Below are positions 9,724-18,286 of a stretch of 47,045 nt of DNA, one piece after another. The DNA comes from Lachnospiraceae bacterium. GTDB taxonomy: Bacteria; Bacillota; Clostridia; Lachnospirales; Lachnospiraceae. How positions within the stretch are numbered: position 1 is the stretch's first letter; each line of letters starts with the position of its first letter. The stretch covers positions 1 through 47,045 of the forward strand of contig VSNM01000044.1 of assembly GCA_009774245.1 (NCBI GenBank), read 5' to 3'. The translations under genes and the position numbers were made by a program. Below the pieces are notes generated by a model, which saw only the letters and a program-made list of their open reading frames with translations, was not told the DNA's origin and ran no database searches.

Positions 9724-9807
9724 GCGGAAGTGCTGGAATTGGCAGACAGGCAAGACTAAGGATCTTGTGTCGGTAACGACGTGTGGGTTCAAGTCCCATC
9801 TTCCGCA
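9724..9807 (+). tRNA. tRNA-Leu (anticodon AAG)
   Basis: An 84-nt class II tRNA with acceptor arms GCGGAAG/CTTCCGC and discriminator A. The anticodon stem CAAGA/TCTTG holds the loop CTAAGGA, so the anticodon is AAG with A at position 34. It has a long variable arm and the T-arm GGGTTCAAGTCCC. CCA is not encoded. A34 would probably be deaminated to inosine. Confidence 0.93.
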
Positions 9808-9810
9808 GTT

Positions 9811-9847
9811 AACCCTGGTAAATTCAAAATTTACCAGGGTTTTTTCT
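9811..9847 (+). terminator. Terminator of tRNA-Leu(AAG)
   Basis: A perfect hairpin AACCCTGGTAAATT / AATTTACCAGGGTT followed by TTTTTTC. Confidence 0.9.
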
Positions 9848-9990
9848 TTCTAAAAAAATGACTGATATACATAGGATTTATAGCAGCTCGTCAGACTACT
9901 TTCTCCAAATCAGATAGTCTAATAACAGAAAACTGAAAAGTATCATGAAACTGAAAAGAATCATGCGTAGGAAAGGATAGATTTGAAATC

Positions 9991-10539
9991 ATGAGATTTG
10001 AACCGATTGAAATAAAAGATAACCAGAACAGAACTATAGTGCTGCGCCATGCAGCACCGTCTGACGCAGATCATTTGATAGAATATCTGAAAGTCACAAC
10101 AGCCGAGACACCATATCTGATTCGGGAGCCTGATGAAATAACGATTACACATGAGCAGGAAGTATCCTTTATAAACAAATGTCTGGATTCAGACAAATCG
10201 TTGCTGCTAATTGCGACATTAAATGAGAGACATATTGGTAACTGTTCTCTGAATCCGATCAGCAGCTACAGGCGATACGCTCACAGATGCGAGGTTGCCA
10301 TTGCTTTATATCAGGAATTTTGTGGCTGTGGTATCGGGAGAATCATGCTCGAGCATGTACTGAAAACCGCAAAGGAATCAGGCTTTGAGCAGGCAGAGCT
10401 TGAAGTGATATCTGACAATAAACGTGCAATTGCCCTGTATGAAAAACTCGGCTTTCGGAAATATGGTTCCTTTCCCGACAACATGAAATATGCCGATGGC
10501 TCTTATGCATCGGCAGACTGGATGATGAAAAAACTATAA
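9991..10539 (+). CDS. GNAT-family N-acetyltransferase
   Basis: 182 residues, ATG after AGGAAAGGAT. The fold is a single GNAT domain: EVAIALYQEFCGCGIGRIML (residues about 95-115) contains the acetyl-CoA pyrophosphate-binding Q/GxGxG/A-type loop, and AELEVISDNKRAIALYEKLGF is the usual C-terminal strand-helix block. The substrate cannot be told; related proteins modify ribosomal proteins, antibiotics or small amines. It stands alone between a tRNA terminator and a convergent gene. Confidence 0.92.
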   Translation: MRFEPIEIKDNQNRTIVLRHAAPSDADHLIEYLKVTTAETPYLIREPDEITITHEQEVSFINKCLDSDKSLLLIATLNERHIGNCSLNPISSYRRYAHRCEVAIALYQEFCGCGIGRIMLEHVLKTAKESGFEQAELEVISDNKRAIALYEKLGFRKYGSFPDNMKYADGSYASADWMMKKL

Positions 10540-10542
10540 AAA

Positions 10543-10573
10543 TCGAAAAAGGAAGTGCAAAATCTGCACTCCC
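10543..10573 (-). terminator. Terminator downstream of the HPr-like gene
   Basis: On the minus strand GGAGTGCA (10572-10565) pairs with TGCACTTCC (10559-10551) with one mismatch, followed by TTTTTCGATTTTT. Confidence 0.75.
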
Positions 10574-10597
10574 TGAGAACTGCCTACAGTGTCTTAT

Positions 10598-10834
10598 TTA
10601 CGCAACAACATACTTCTCAAGCTTTGACATAAGCTCTGCTCTCTCTTCCATCTCAGCATGAATATCAAGAAGCAGCGGCTTCCTGCAGTCGCAGCTCAAT
10701 ATGCCAAGAAGTGATTTTGCATCAAGATATGTATTCCTGCCACTAATCAGATCGATATCATATGGTGCACTCCTTGTGATATCAATAAAATCCCGAACCT
10801 TGTCTACCGAATCAAGCAAAACTTTCACTCCCAT
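10598..10834 (-). CDS. HPr-like protein without the active-site histidine
   Basis: 78 residues, ATG after AAGGAG. The length and the block YLDAKSLLGILSCDC match the HPr fold, including the Ser46 region (K-S-L-L-G) that HPr kinase phosphorylates in Firmicutes. The segment where HPr has GLHARPA reads LLDSVDKVRDF, with no histidine, so PTS phosphotransfer is not possible. This is the same combination as in Crh of Bacillus (no His15, Ser46 kept), so a role in carbon catabolite control or another regulatory task is plausible inference. It has its own promoter (10922-10950) and terminator. Confidence 0.85.
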   Translation of the reverse strand: MGVKVLLDSVDKVRDFIDITRSAPYDIDLISGRNTYLDAKSLLGILSCDCRKPLLLDIHAEMEERAELMSKLEKYVVA

Positions 10835-10921
10835 GATTAACTCCTTTTCCTTTTCCCCATCGATCTGGGTTTCTCTCTATACACCATTTCCTGTGACAGC
10901 CAGTCCGCTGTCGCCTCTCCT

Positions 10922-10950
10922 ATTATCGCTTATCTTCGTCCTATGTGCAA
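10922..10950 (-). promoter_or_regulatory. Promoter of the HPr-like gene
   Basis: On the minus strand TTGCAC (10950-10945), a 17-bp spacer and GATAAT (10927-10922). The rest of the 326-bp gap 10835-11160 is pyrimidine-rich on the plus strand and shows no gene. Confidence 0.6.
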
Positions 10951-11160
10951 GTCTTTACTTCTTTTTCTCTCTTTTACTGCATATTAGACTATATTCGCAT
11001 CGTATTTTTGTGCAATACTGCTACATAGTCAATTTCTTCCAATTCAGTATCTATTTCCCATCACCATTTTTGCACCTTTTTGCATGTTTATGCTTTTCGT
11101 TTTTGATTTCGTTTTGCCCGTTCGGTCCTTCTCATGCAAAATCAACTGTTCTGCATCATC

Positions 11161-11583
11161 CTATAAGTATTTTTTCAGCTCTGCAATCACCGCATCATAC
11201 TCAGTGTCAGTCAATGTTTTTCTCTTCGGGTCCATGGCAAATGTGCCACCCCACTCGAACTCGTCCTCCTTATATTTGGGAACCAGGTGGAAATGAAGAT
11301 GATGTCCTGTGTCACCGTAGGCGCCATAGTTCACCTTGTCCGGCGAGAACGCCTTGTGAATCGCCTCCGCAACATGATTCACATCTTGGAAAAATGCATT
11401 GCGCTCCTCCTCGGAGAGCTCGGTCATCTCACTCACATGATGCTTACTCGCGACGATCACCCTTCCCTTATGACTCTGTTCCCTAAACAAATACACCTTT
11501 GATGCGTCCAGCTCGCAGATCTTGATGCCGAACTTGTCTACCAGTTCGCCCTCCACACAATACGCACAATTCTTATCTACCAT
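11161..11583 (-). CDS. HIT-family nucleotide hydrolase
   Basis: 140 residues from ATG 11583, 9 nt after AAGGAGG; an upstream ATG at 11589 is too close to that site. The histidine triad HHLHFHLV lies near residues 97-104, and HVSEMTELSEEER and NYGAYGD are typical of HIT proteins, which hydrolyse or transfer nucleoside monophosphates from dinucleotide or AMP-conjugate substrates. An N-terminal CAYC may bind metal with a later residue. It starts 20 bp after the small upstream gene and is probably co-transcribed with it. Confidence 0.92.
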   Translation of the reverse strand: MVDKNCAYCVEGELVDKFGIKICELDASKVYLFREQSHKGRVIVASKHHVSEMTELSEEERNAFFQDVNHVAEAIHKAFSPDKVNYGAYGDTGHHLHFHLVPKYKEDEFEWGGTFAMDPKRKTLTDTEYDAVIAELKKYL

Positions 11584-11603
11584 AATCATATGCCTCCTTG
11601 ATT

Positions 11604-11909
11604 TCATTTATACTGCTTGTTTTTTAATTTTTCGAAATGACGCTGCAAAAGTTCGACAACAGCATCTTTATCCTCCAGCTTGTCCAGTATCACACAGGAG
11701 CCAAACACATCGTCATACTGGAAGATCAGCTTGTACGGATCACCTTTAATCATAAACTGAGCATCCCCCTCATAGGGCTGAAACGCTTCCTTTCCCATCT
11801 CCTCCGCAACACTCTGCACGAGCAGCCGAATCGGCTCTGATGCCCAGCCGTCTGTGTCCAGGACAATCCAGCCGTCCTCCTCTGTAATCATGTTAATCCT
11901 GTATAACAT
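11604..11909 (-). CDS. Small hypothetical protein
   Basis: 101 residues from ATG 11909, 8 nt after AAGGAG. A longer in-frame start at 11969 has no ribosome binding site, although the extra 20 codons look protein-like. Soluble and acidic, with blocks GWIVLDTDGWASEPIRLLV and KLIFQYDDVFGSCVIL. No family recognised. It sits just ahead of the HIT gene. Confidence 0.7.
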   Translation of the reverse strand: MLYRINMITEEDGWIVLDTDGWASEPIRLLVQSVAEEMGKEAFQPYEGDAQFMIKGDPYKLIFQYDDVFGSCVILDKLEDKDAVVELLQRHFEKLKNKQYK

Positions 11910-11989
11910 TTCCATCACTCCTTCATATATCTGTTCTGCCAAACCCAGATATTGCTTAAGAACCATCAAAAAACAGGCCTGCGCTCAAA

Positions 11990-12016
11990 GAGGCATCACA
12001 TACCACGTGATGCCTC
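11990..12016 (-). terminator. Hairpin downstream of eda, possible terminator
   Basis: Perfect 10-bp arms GAGGCATCAC and GTGATGCCTC around a 7-nt loop, 29 bp after the eda stop. The T run on the minus strand is short (TTT), so termination is uncertain. Confidence 0.5.
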
Positions 12017-12044
12017 ATCCTGATTTCTTTTTGCCCTGTGTTCC

Positions 12045-13007
12045 TTATTTCTGTACCAGATGAATCGCAAATCCGCCGATCTCTTCGTCCAGATAAATCG
12101 CCGTAAGCTTTCCGTTCTTGACAACTGCGGAATCCTCGATAAACTTCACATTCTTCACAGACTCAAGGTAATTCTTTGCGCGTGCCACACTGTTTGTGCC
12201 AATCGCGATATGACCGTTCGCACCGCGTCCGATCTTCTTCATGGCCTCAACCTCAATCCCCGCAAAGATCGAGCTGTTTCCTACCTTCTTGGTAAAGCCG
12301 AACAGTTCATCATATCTTGATGCCACTGCGTCCGCTGCAGCCTCGTCCTCGCAGTTTACACCGACATGTCTGAGCTCAAAGCCCAGCATCGTGCGCACAG
12401 CCTCCTCCGTGAGCGCCTGAATCTCATCGTACTTTCCTGCCGCCACAAGATCTTTCTTTACCATCCACGAACCGCCGCACGCAATGATCTTGTCAAACGC
12501 AAGATATTCACAGATATTCTTCGCAGAGATACCGCCTGTCGGCATAAACTTCATCTGCGTATAGGGAGCCGCCATGGACTTGATCATGTTTAACCCGCCT
12601 GCAGCCTCTGCTGGGAAGAACTTCACCACATCAAGACCAAGCTCGATCGCCTGCTCCACATCGGAAGGATTCGATGTGCCCGGTGTTACGGGAATGCCCT
12701 TGTCAACACAGTATTTTACAACCTTCGGATTCAGTCCCGGGCTGACAATGAATTTTGCGCCCGCGTTCACTGCACGGTCAACCTGCTCTGTCGTGAGGAC
12801 GGTGCCTGCACCGACCAGCATCTCCGGGAACTCACTTGCCATGATCCGGATTGACTCCTCTGCAGCAGCCGTCCTGAACGTAACTTCCGCACAGGGAAGA
12901 CCACCTTTGACAAGTGCCTCCGCCAAGGGTTTTGCGTCTTTTGCATCGTCCAGCACTACAACTGGTACAATACCGATTTTACTGATTTTCTCTAATACTT
13001 CGTTCAT
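12045..13007 (-). CDS. eda: 2-dehydro-3-deoxyphosphogluconate/4-hydroxy-2-oxoglutarate aldolase with C-terminal extension
   Basis: 320 residues, ATG 13007 after GAGGGA. Residues 1-210 are a class I KDPG aldolase: CAEVTFRT carries the catalytic Glu, DVVKFFPAE the Schiff-base Lys, and GAGTVLT, TPGTSNP and PTGGIS are phosphate and pyruvate-binding loops. It splits KDPG into pyruvate and glyceraldehyde 3-phosphate, the last step of the galacturonate operon. Usual KDPG aldolases are about 205-215 residues. Here a further 110 residues (ELRHVGVNCEDEAAADAV to GGFAIHLVQK) resemble a glyoxalase/VOC-type half-domain. The extension is in frame and ordered-looking, so it is a true fusion. Last gene of the operon, separated from the SDR gene by two strong hairpins. 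Confidence 0.93.
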   Translation of the reverse strand: MNEVLEKISKIGIVPVVVLDDAKDAKPLAEALVKGGLPCAEVTFRTAAAEESIRIMASEFPEMLVGAGTVLTTEQVDRAVNAGAKFIVSPGLNPKVVKYCVDKGIPVTPGTSNPSDVEQAIELGLDVVKFFPAEAAGGLNMIKSMAAPYTQMKFMPTGGISAKNICEYLAFDKIIACGGSWMVKKDLVAAGKYDEIQALTEEAVRTMLGFELRHVGVNCEDEAAADAVASRYDELFGFTKKVGNSSIFAGIEVEAMKKIGRGANGHIAIGTNSVARAKNYLESVKNVKFIEDSAVVKNGKLTAIYLDEEIGGFAIHLVQK

Positions 13008-13062
13008 ATTTTCCCTCACTTTTATTTCATTCGATTTATAATCCTATACCCTTCGCGCCACT

Positions 13063-13093
13063 CAGAAGAACGCCTGCCCCTGGCGTTCTTCTG
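13063..13093 (-). repeat. Perfect 12-bp inverted repeat in the SDR-eda intergenic region
   Basis: Arms CAGAAGAACGCC (13063-13074) and GGCGTTCTTCTG (13082-13093) around a 7-nt loop. No U tract follows, so it is unlikely to be a simple terminator. It directly abuts the hairpin at 13094-13154. Confidence 0.8.
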
Positions 13094-13154
13094 GCATGAA
13101 GCTTTAGAATTTCTTAGCCTGCGTCCTTTGCAGGGTTAGAAATTCTCTTCATGC
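13094..13154 (-). repeat. Long imperfect hairpin directly after the SDR stop codon
   Basis: Outer arms GCATGAAG/CTTCATGC and inner arms 13106-13121 and 13131-13146 (17 positions with about two mismatches), starting at the base next to the SDR stop. Together with 13063-13093 it may protect the upstream mRNA or dampen eda expression (inference). Confidence 0.75.
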
Positions 13155-13958
13155 TTATTTCGGTTGTTTTCCGATATATGCCAGGATACCGCCATCAACA
13201 TAGAGTATATGTCCATTGACACCATTTGATGCCTCTGATGCCAAAAATACTGCCGGTCCGCCCAGTTCATCCGGCTGCAGCCATCTGTTCGCCGGTGTCT
13301 TGGCACAGATAAAGGTATCAAACGGGTGCCTGCTGCCGTCCGGCTGTCTCTCACGCAGAGGAGCTGTCTGCGGTGTCTCAATATAGCCCGGCCCGATACC
13401 GTTGCACTGGATATTAAACTCACCATACTCAGAGCAGATATTCTTTGTGAGCATCTTTAATCCGCCCTTAGCCGCCGCATACGCAGATACAGTCTCGCGG
13501 CCAAGCTCCGACATCATAGAACATATGTTTATAATCTTGCCGTGTCCCTTCTTAATCATGGACGGAATCACTGCCTTTGACACGATAAACGGCGCATTCA
13601 GATCCACGTCGATCACCTGCCTGAACTCTGCGGCTGTCATCTCACACATCGGGATTCTCTTGATGATACCTGCGTTGTTTACAAGAATATCGATCACGCC
13701 GACTTCCTTCTCGATCTTAGCCACCAGCTCATTCACCGCATCCTCATTGGTAACATCACATACATATCCGTGAGCCTCAATGCCCTCCTCCTTGTACGCT
13801 GCAAGTCCCTTGTCCACAAGCTCCTGCTTGATATCATTAAATACGATCGTCGCTCCCGCGTTTGCCATCGCCTTTGCGATCGCAAAACCAATACCATAAG
13901 ACGCACCAGTCACCAGTGCGATCTTGCCTTCGAGTGAAAATGGATTTGTGTTTACCAT
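13155..13958 (-). CDS. SDR oxidoreductase, gluconate 5-dehydrogenase/KduD type
   Basis: 267 residues, ATG 13958 after TAGGAGG. Classical short-chain dehydrogenase: TGASYGIG nucleotide-binding loop, NNAG, catalytic Ser in NICSMMSELG and YAAAK. The insertion APLRERQPDGSRHPFDTFI near residue 205 is typical of gluconate 5-dehydrogenase-like proteins. In this operon it may act as KduD, reducing 2,5-diketo-3-deoxygluconate to KDG with NAD(P)H, which would feed unsaturated uronates into the pathway; that role is inference and KduI is not in the window. It lies 46 bp after kdgK. Confidence 0.88.
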   Translation of the reverse strand: MVNTNPFSLEGKIALVTGASYGIGFAIAKAMANAGATIVFNDIKQELVDKGLAAYKEEGIEAHGYVCDVTNEDAVNELVAKIEKEVGVIDILVNNAGIIKRIPMCEMTAAEFRQVIDVDLNAPFIVSKAVIPSMIKKGHGKIINICSMMSELGRETVSAYAAAKGGLKMLTKNICSEYGEFNIQCNGIGPGYIETPQTAPLRERQPDGSRHPFDTFICAKTPANRWLQPDELGGPAVFLASEASNGVNGHILYVDGGILAYIGKQPK

Positions 13959-14004
13959 TTTTTTGTTCCTCCTAAATATTCTTAAAATTTTTAAATTCGT
14001 TTTT

Positions 14005-15039
14005 TTATCGCTGTACCCTGCCTGACGCGTCGCCGCCTGCGAGCGTCTCAACCTCTTTCCTTGACACTAAGTTGAAATCGCCGGGAATCGTATGCTTGAG
14101 CGCAGATGCCGCCACACCAAACTCCAGTGCCGCCTTGAAATCCTTACCGTCGAGCAGTCCGCAGATCACGCCGCCCGCAAAGGAATCGCCGCCACCGACA
14201 CGGTCAACGATCGGGTGGATACTGTACTCTTTTGAATGATAAAATTCCTTCGTGTCCCTTGAATAAATACATGCCGACCAGCCGTTGTCGGAAGCGGAAT
14301 GGCTTACCCTGAGCGAAGAAATGCAGTACTCAAAATTGTAGTCCGCAACCATCTGCTCAAAGATTGACTTATATCCCGCAAGCTCGAGATCTCCGCTTGT
14401 CACGTCTGTATTGCCCGGCTTGTAGCCCAGTACCAGTTCCGCGTCCTCCTCGTTTCCGATGCAGACATCGACATACTGCATCAGGTTCTTCATAACCTTC
14501 TGCGCCTTCTCGGAAGACCATAATTTCTTTCTGAAATTCAGGTCGACAGAAACCTTGACACCGTGCTTCTTAGCCGCCTTTAAAGCCTCCTCTGTCAGCA
14601 CTGCAGCCGCGTCAGACACAGCCGGTGTGATTCCTGTGAAATGGAACCAGTCGACACCCTCAAAGATCTTGTCAAAGTCAAAGTCCGCCGCTGTCGCTGT
14701 GGAGATCGAGGAGTGCGCCCTGTCATACACAACCTTGGAAGGCCGCATCGCAGAGCCGGACTCCAGATAGTAAATCCCAAGCCGCTCGCCGCATTTTGCG
14801 ATGTTCGCCGTGCCGACGCCGTATTTTCTCAAAGCGGCGATCGCGCACTCGCCCAGCTCGTTGTCGGGAACCGCTGTCACAAAGCTCGCATCATGCCCAT
14901 AGTTTGCCAGCGATACAGCCACATTAGCCTCGCCGCCGCCATAGTTGATGTCAAACTCGTCTGCCTGGATAAACTTCTCGTTGTTGGGTGTGGAAAGTCT
15001 TAACATAATCTCACCCATTGTAACTACTTTTTTTGCCAT
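14005..15039 (-). CDS. kdgK: 2-dehydro-3-deoxygluconokinase
   Basis: 344 residues from ATG 15039 (MAKKVVTMGEIMLRLS); an in-frame ATG at 15045 is also served by the GGAGG. PfkB-family sugar kinase: NYGGGEANVAVSLANYG near residue 32 is the substrate-binding motif, and GGGDSFAGGVICGLL carries the catalytic Asp and anion hole. It phosphorylates KDG to KDPG. Third gene of the operon, between uxaA and the SDR. Confidence 0.93.
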   Translation of the reverse strand: MAKKVVTMGEIMLRLSTPNNEKFIQADEFDINYGGGEANVAVSLANYGHDASFVTAVPDNELGECAIAALRKYGVGTANIAKCGERLGIYYLESGSAMRPSKVVYDRAHSSISTATAADFDFDKIFEGVDWFHFTGITPAVSDAAAVLTEEALKAAKKHGVKVSVDLNFRKKLWSSEKAQKVMKNLMQYVDVCIGNEEDAELVLGYKPGNTDVTSGDLELAGYKSIFEQMVADYNFEYCISSLRVSHSASDNGWSACIYSRDTKEFYHSKEYSIHPIVDRVGGGDSFAGGVICGLLDGKDFKAALEFGVAASALKHTIPGDFNLVSRKEVETLAGGDASGRVQR

Positions 15040-15125
15040 GATCATAATTCCTCCATTTTATTGTTCTCATGATATTTTTATTTATATACTTATCTAGTGC
15101 ACAAAAACGATTCATTACCGCCATA

Positions 15126-16607
15126 TCAGAGCGTTACACCCTGCTTAAAGATCGCCATATCGTGGAATCCCGCAAGTTCGCTCTTGACTTCCTTGCCGGA
15201 AGCGACCGCTACCACCTCGTCGAACAGTCTCTGTCCCGCATCGTCCAGGCTCTCTCCCTCCGCGACAACTCCCGCATTAAAGTCAATCCAGTTGTCCTTC
15301 TTGCCCGCAAGCCTTGAATTGCTGGAAATCTTCATCGTGGGAACAGGACATGCAAACGGTGTGCCGCGCCCTGTTGTGAACAGCACGATATGGGCACCAC
15401 TGGCCGCAAGCGCCGTCGAAGCCACAAGGTCATTGCCGGGAGCGCTCAACAGGTTCAATCCCGGTGTTCCCACCATCTCACCATACGCAAGCACGCCCTT
15501 CACAATCGCGCTTCCCGACTTCTGTGTGCAGCCAAGCGACTTGTCCTCCAGTGTGGAAATCCCGCCCTTTTTGTTGCCTGGTGAAGGATTTTCATATATT
15601 GTTTGGTTATGACTCTTGAAATAGTTCTTAAAATTATTGATCAGATCAACCGTCTTGCCAAACAATTCCTCATTCGCACAACGGTTCATCAGAATCGTCT
15701 CCGCACCGAACATCTCCGGTACTTCCGTGAGAATGGTTGTCCCCTTCTTGCTGATTAATATGTCAGAAAAACGTCCAACAGCAGGGTTTGCCGTTATTCC
15801 GGAAAATCCGTCGCTGCCGCCGCACTTCATGCCCACAACCAGTTTGGAAACGCTGACCGGCTCACGCTGAAACTGCGACGCATACTCCGCCAGTCCCTTC
15901 ACGATCTCGACACCCTCGGCAATCTCGTCGTCGCTCTCCTGCGCCACAAGGAATTTCACCCTGTCCGTATCAATCTCGCCCATATATCCCTTCAACACAT
16001 CGATATTGCTGTTCTCGCAGCCAAGTCCCAGTACCAGCACGCCGCCCGCGTTCGGGTGATTGATCAGATTGGCGAGAATCTGTCTGGTGTGTTCCTGATC
16101 GTCACCCATCTGTGAACATCCGTAAGGGTGCGGAAAGGCGCATACCGCTTCGATATTTTCACGCACAAGCCCCTTCGAGAGCTCCGCGATCCTGCTTGCC
16201 ACATTGTTGACACAGCCAACTGTCGGAATAATCCAGATCTCATTTCTGACGCCAACCTTGCCGTTTTTACGGTTATATCCCATAAAAGTGACATCTTCTG
16301 TAAACTTTTCCTCGGCAAAATCCGGCTTGTAACTGTACTCGAGCAAATCCCCCAATCCAGTCTTTAAATTGTGCGTGTGAATCCACTCGCCTTTTTTTAC
16401 CGCGGCCGTTGTATTTCCAATGCGGAAGCCGTACTTGATCACCGGCGTTCCCTCTGCCAGATCTGCAAGCGCAAACTTATGCCCCGCCGGAACCTCCAAC
16501 GTGGTCGTCACATCAGCACCGCCTACGTTCACAGTTGTTCCCGAAGGAATCACGTCCAGCGCCACAGCCACATTATCATTTTCATGAATTTTTATAAAAT
16601 TTGTCAT
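15126..16607 (-). CDS. uxaA: Altronate dehydratase
   Basis: 493 residues, ATG 16607 behind AAGGATA. Residues 1-75 form the SAF-type domain (ALDVIPSGTTVNVGG, KYGFRIGNTTAAVKKGEWIHTHNL). The rest is the UxaA family body with GYNRKNGKVGVRNEIWIIPTVGC, FPHPYGCSQMGDD and MKCGGSDGFSGITANP, whose Cys and His residues are metal-ligand candidates. It dehydrates D-altronate to KDG. It follows uxaB by 26 bp. Confidence 0.95.
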   Translation of the reverse strand: MTNFIKIHENDNVAVALDVIPSGTTVNVGGADVTTTLEVPAGHKFALADLAEGTPVIKYGFRIGNTTAAVKKGEWIHTHNLKTGLGDLLEYSYKPDFAEEKFTEDVTFMGYNRKNGKVGVRNEIWIIPTVGCVNNVASRIAELSKGLVRENIEAVCAFPHPYGCSQMGDDQEHTRQILANLINHPNAGGVLVLGLGCENSNIDVLKGYMGEIDTDRVKFLVAQESDDEIAEGVEIVKGLAEYASQFQREPVSVSKLVVGMKCGGSDGFSGITANPAVGRFSDILISKKGTTILTEVPEMFGAETILMNRCANEELFGKTVDLINNFKNYFKSHNQTIYENPSPGNKKGGISTLEDKSLGCTQKSGSAIVKGVLAYGEMVGTPGLNLLSAPGNDLVASTALAASGAHIVLFTTGRGTPFACPVPTMKISSNSRLAGKKDNWIDFNAGVVAEGESLDDAGQRLFDEVVAVASGKEVKSELAGFHDMAIFKQGVTL

Positions 16608-16633
16608 CTCTATATCCTTATCCAATATTCAAA

Positions 16634-18097
16634 TCAAAAATTCTTTTCAAGCGCCTGTCTCATTCCCAGTGTCCTGATATCTTCCAGATACCCTGTCACC
16701 GCATCGGCAAGACCAGCAACTTGTGTCAAGTCCTGTCCGTGGAAATCCGTGTTGCCCAGATACGCCTGCACAAACTCCGCAGAAGCCTTCGCACTGTTTG
16801 CCGCAAAGAACTCAAGCACGGCCATATCGTCCATAATGTTATATTCCTGTCCGTCCCGATGGCCGATCAGCGCCTTCTCCCGGATCTCGCTTCCTGTATA
16901 AAAGGCCATCAGCGCCGCGATAGAGAATGTCAGGTGCTTTGGCAGTTCGCCCTTTCTCTCCTCATAGCCAAGCAAAGACGGCATACATCTTGCCCGCCAC
17001 TTGGACACGGAATTCAGCGAAATAGAAAGCAACGCATGTTTGATGTACGGATTCTTAAACCTGCCGTCCACTGCCTCCGCAAAATCAAGCAAATCCTGTC
17101 TGGGCAGGTCAAGTGTCGGAATCACCTCATCGTAGATCGTCTTGTGCATGAAATTCCCAATCAGCTCGTCCTCCATGGACTCCCTCACATAGTCATTTCC
17201 CGCAAGGTAGGACGCCAGGACAAAGGAAGTATGCGCACCGTTCAGGATACGTACCTTTCTCTGTTTATACGGTTTCTGATTGTCTGTAAAGATTACTGGA
17301 CAGCCCGCGTCGGGAAGCGGAAATTCCCCGCTGATATCCTTCGCGCTCTCGATTACCCAGAGTCCGAACGGCTCCGCCGTGACAACGATATTGTCGCGAT
17401 AGCCAAATTCTTTCCAGAGCTCCTCAGCGTCGTCTCTCGGATATCCCGTAACAATGCGGTCAACCAGTGTTGATGTAAATACGCAGGCGTCATCAAGCCA
17501 TGTGAGGAATCCTTCTTCCAGATTCCAGAGCTTTGCGAACTTGACAACACACTCTTTCAGATGAATTCCATTGTCATCGATCAGCTCTACCGGAAGCATG
17601 ACGAGTCCCTTGTCCGCCGCACCGTCAAAGTGCTTATATCTCGTATAGAGGAACTTGCAGAGCTTACCTGGATAGGTCTTTGGCGGCTCCGCCTCAAACT
17701 TGTCAGAATCATCAAATACGATACCGGCCTCTGTCGTGTTTGACACGATGAATCTCAATGTATCTAACCTGGCATACTCACTGTATTTCCCATATTCCTC
17801 ATAAGCGTCCACCACGTCGGCAGCGCTTGTCACCACGCGCTTCTGCACCGTCGGCTCGCCGTCGACCATGCCCCTTAGACAAACAGTGTACTGGCAGTCC
17901 TGATCGTGGAACATGTTGAGAATCCCGGCGCCATCGATGGGCTTGACCAGAACAATGTCTCCGTCAAATTTGCCCTGTTCATTTGCGATGTCAATAAAAT
18001 AATCAACAAATGCACGTAAGAAATTACCTTCGCCAAACTGAAGTACCTTAATCGGTCTTTCCTTTTTTCCGGTCTTTGCCGCATTTAATAATTCCAT
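16634..18097 (-). CDS. uxaB: Tagaturonate reductase (altronate oxidoreductase)
   Basis: 487 residues, ATG 18097 after TAGGAG. A mannitol dehydrogenase-superfamily protein: the N-terminal Rossmann start IKVLQFGEGNFLRAFVDYF and the block KVRILNGAHTSFVLASYLAG (near residue 280, with the catalytic Lys region upstream at QKPYKQRK) match UxaB. It reduces D-tagaturonate to D-altronate with NADH. First gene of the operon, directly behind the promoter and operator. Confidence 0.94.
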   Translation of the reverse strand: MELLNAAKTGKKERPIKVLQFGEGNFLRAFVDYFIDIANEQGKFDGDIVLVKPIDGAGILNMFHDQDCQYTVCLRGMVDGEPTVQKRVVTSAADVVDAYEEYGKYSEYARLDTLRFIVSNTTEAGIVFDDSDKFEAEPPKTYPGKLCKFLYTRYKHFDGAADKGLVMLPVELIDDNGIHLKECVVKFAKLWNLEEGFLTWLDDACVFTSTLVDRIVTGYPRDDAEELWKEFGYRDNIVVTAEPFGLWVIESAKDISGEFPLPDAGCPVIFTDNQKPYKQRKVRILNGAHTSFVLASYLAGNDYVRESMEDELIGNFMHKTIYDEVIPTLDLPRQDLLDFAEAVDGRFKNPYIKHALLSISLNSVSKWRARCMPSLLGYEERKGELPKHLTFSIAALMAFYTGSEIREKALIGHRDGQEYNIMDDMAVLEFFAANSAKASAEFVQAYLGNTDFHGQDLTQVAGLADAVTGYLEDIRTLGMRQALEKNF

Positions 18098-18151
18098 ATC
18101 ACTTTCTCCTATCAATTTTTCCTTTTCCAAATCGTTGGTTTACATGTGGAT

Positions 18152-18167
18152 TTGTAAGTGCTTACAA
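18152..18167 (-). promoter_or_regulatory. LacI-family/cre-like operator at the uxaB transcription start
   Basis: A palindrome with perfect 7-bp arms TTGTAAG and CTTACAA around TG. It overlaps the expected transcription start of the uxaB promoter, a position expected for a repressor. The arms resemble LacI-family uronate regulator and CcpA sites; the centre is not the CG of a canonical cre when read on the plus strand. Confidence 0.65.
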
Positions 18168-18172
18168 TTTGC

Positions 18173-18201
18173 ATTTTATATTGTTTTCAGCAGAAAGTCA
18201 A
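18173..18201 (-). promoter_or_regulatory. Promoter of the uxaB-uxaA-kdgK-SDR-eda operon
   Basis: On the minus strand TTGACT (18201-18196), a 17-bp spacer and TAAAAT (18178-18173). Confidence 0.7.
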
Positions 18202-18286
18202 CTATATTTGGAATGCTTTTCAAGTCTTTTTCCATATATTTTCAACATTTCATGAAAACAGTTACATTTTCATGCAAAAAACTGCA

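Noticed and set aside
10701..11486. 261-codon plus-strand frame
   Set aside because: Overlaps the HPr-like and HIT genes antisense, rich in Ser, Phe and His, with no ribosome binding site or motif.
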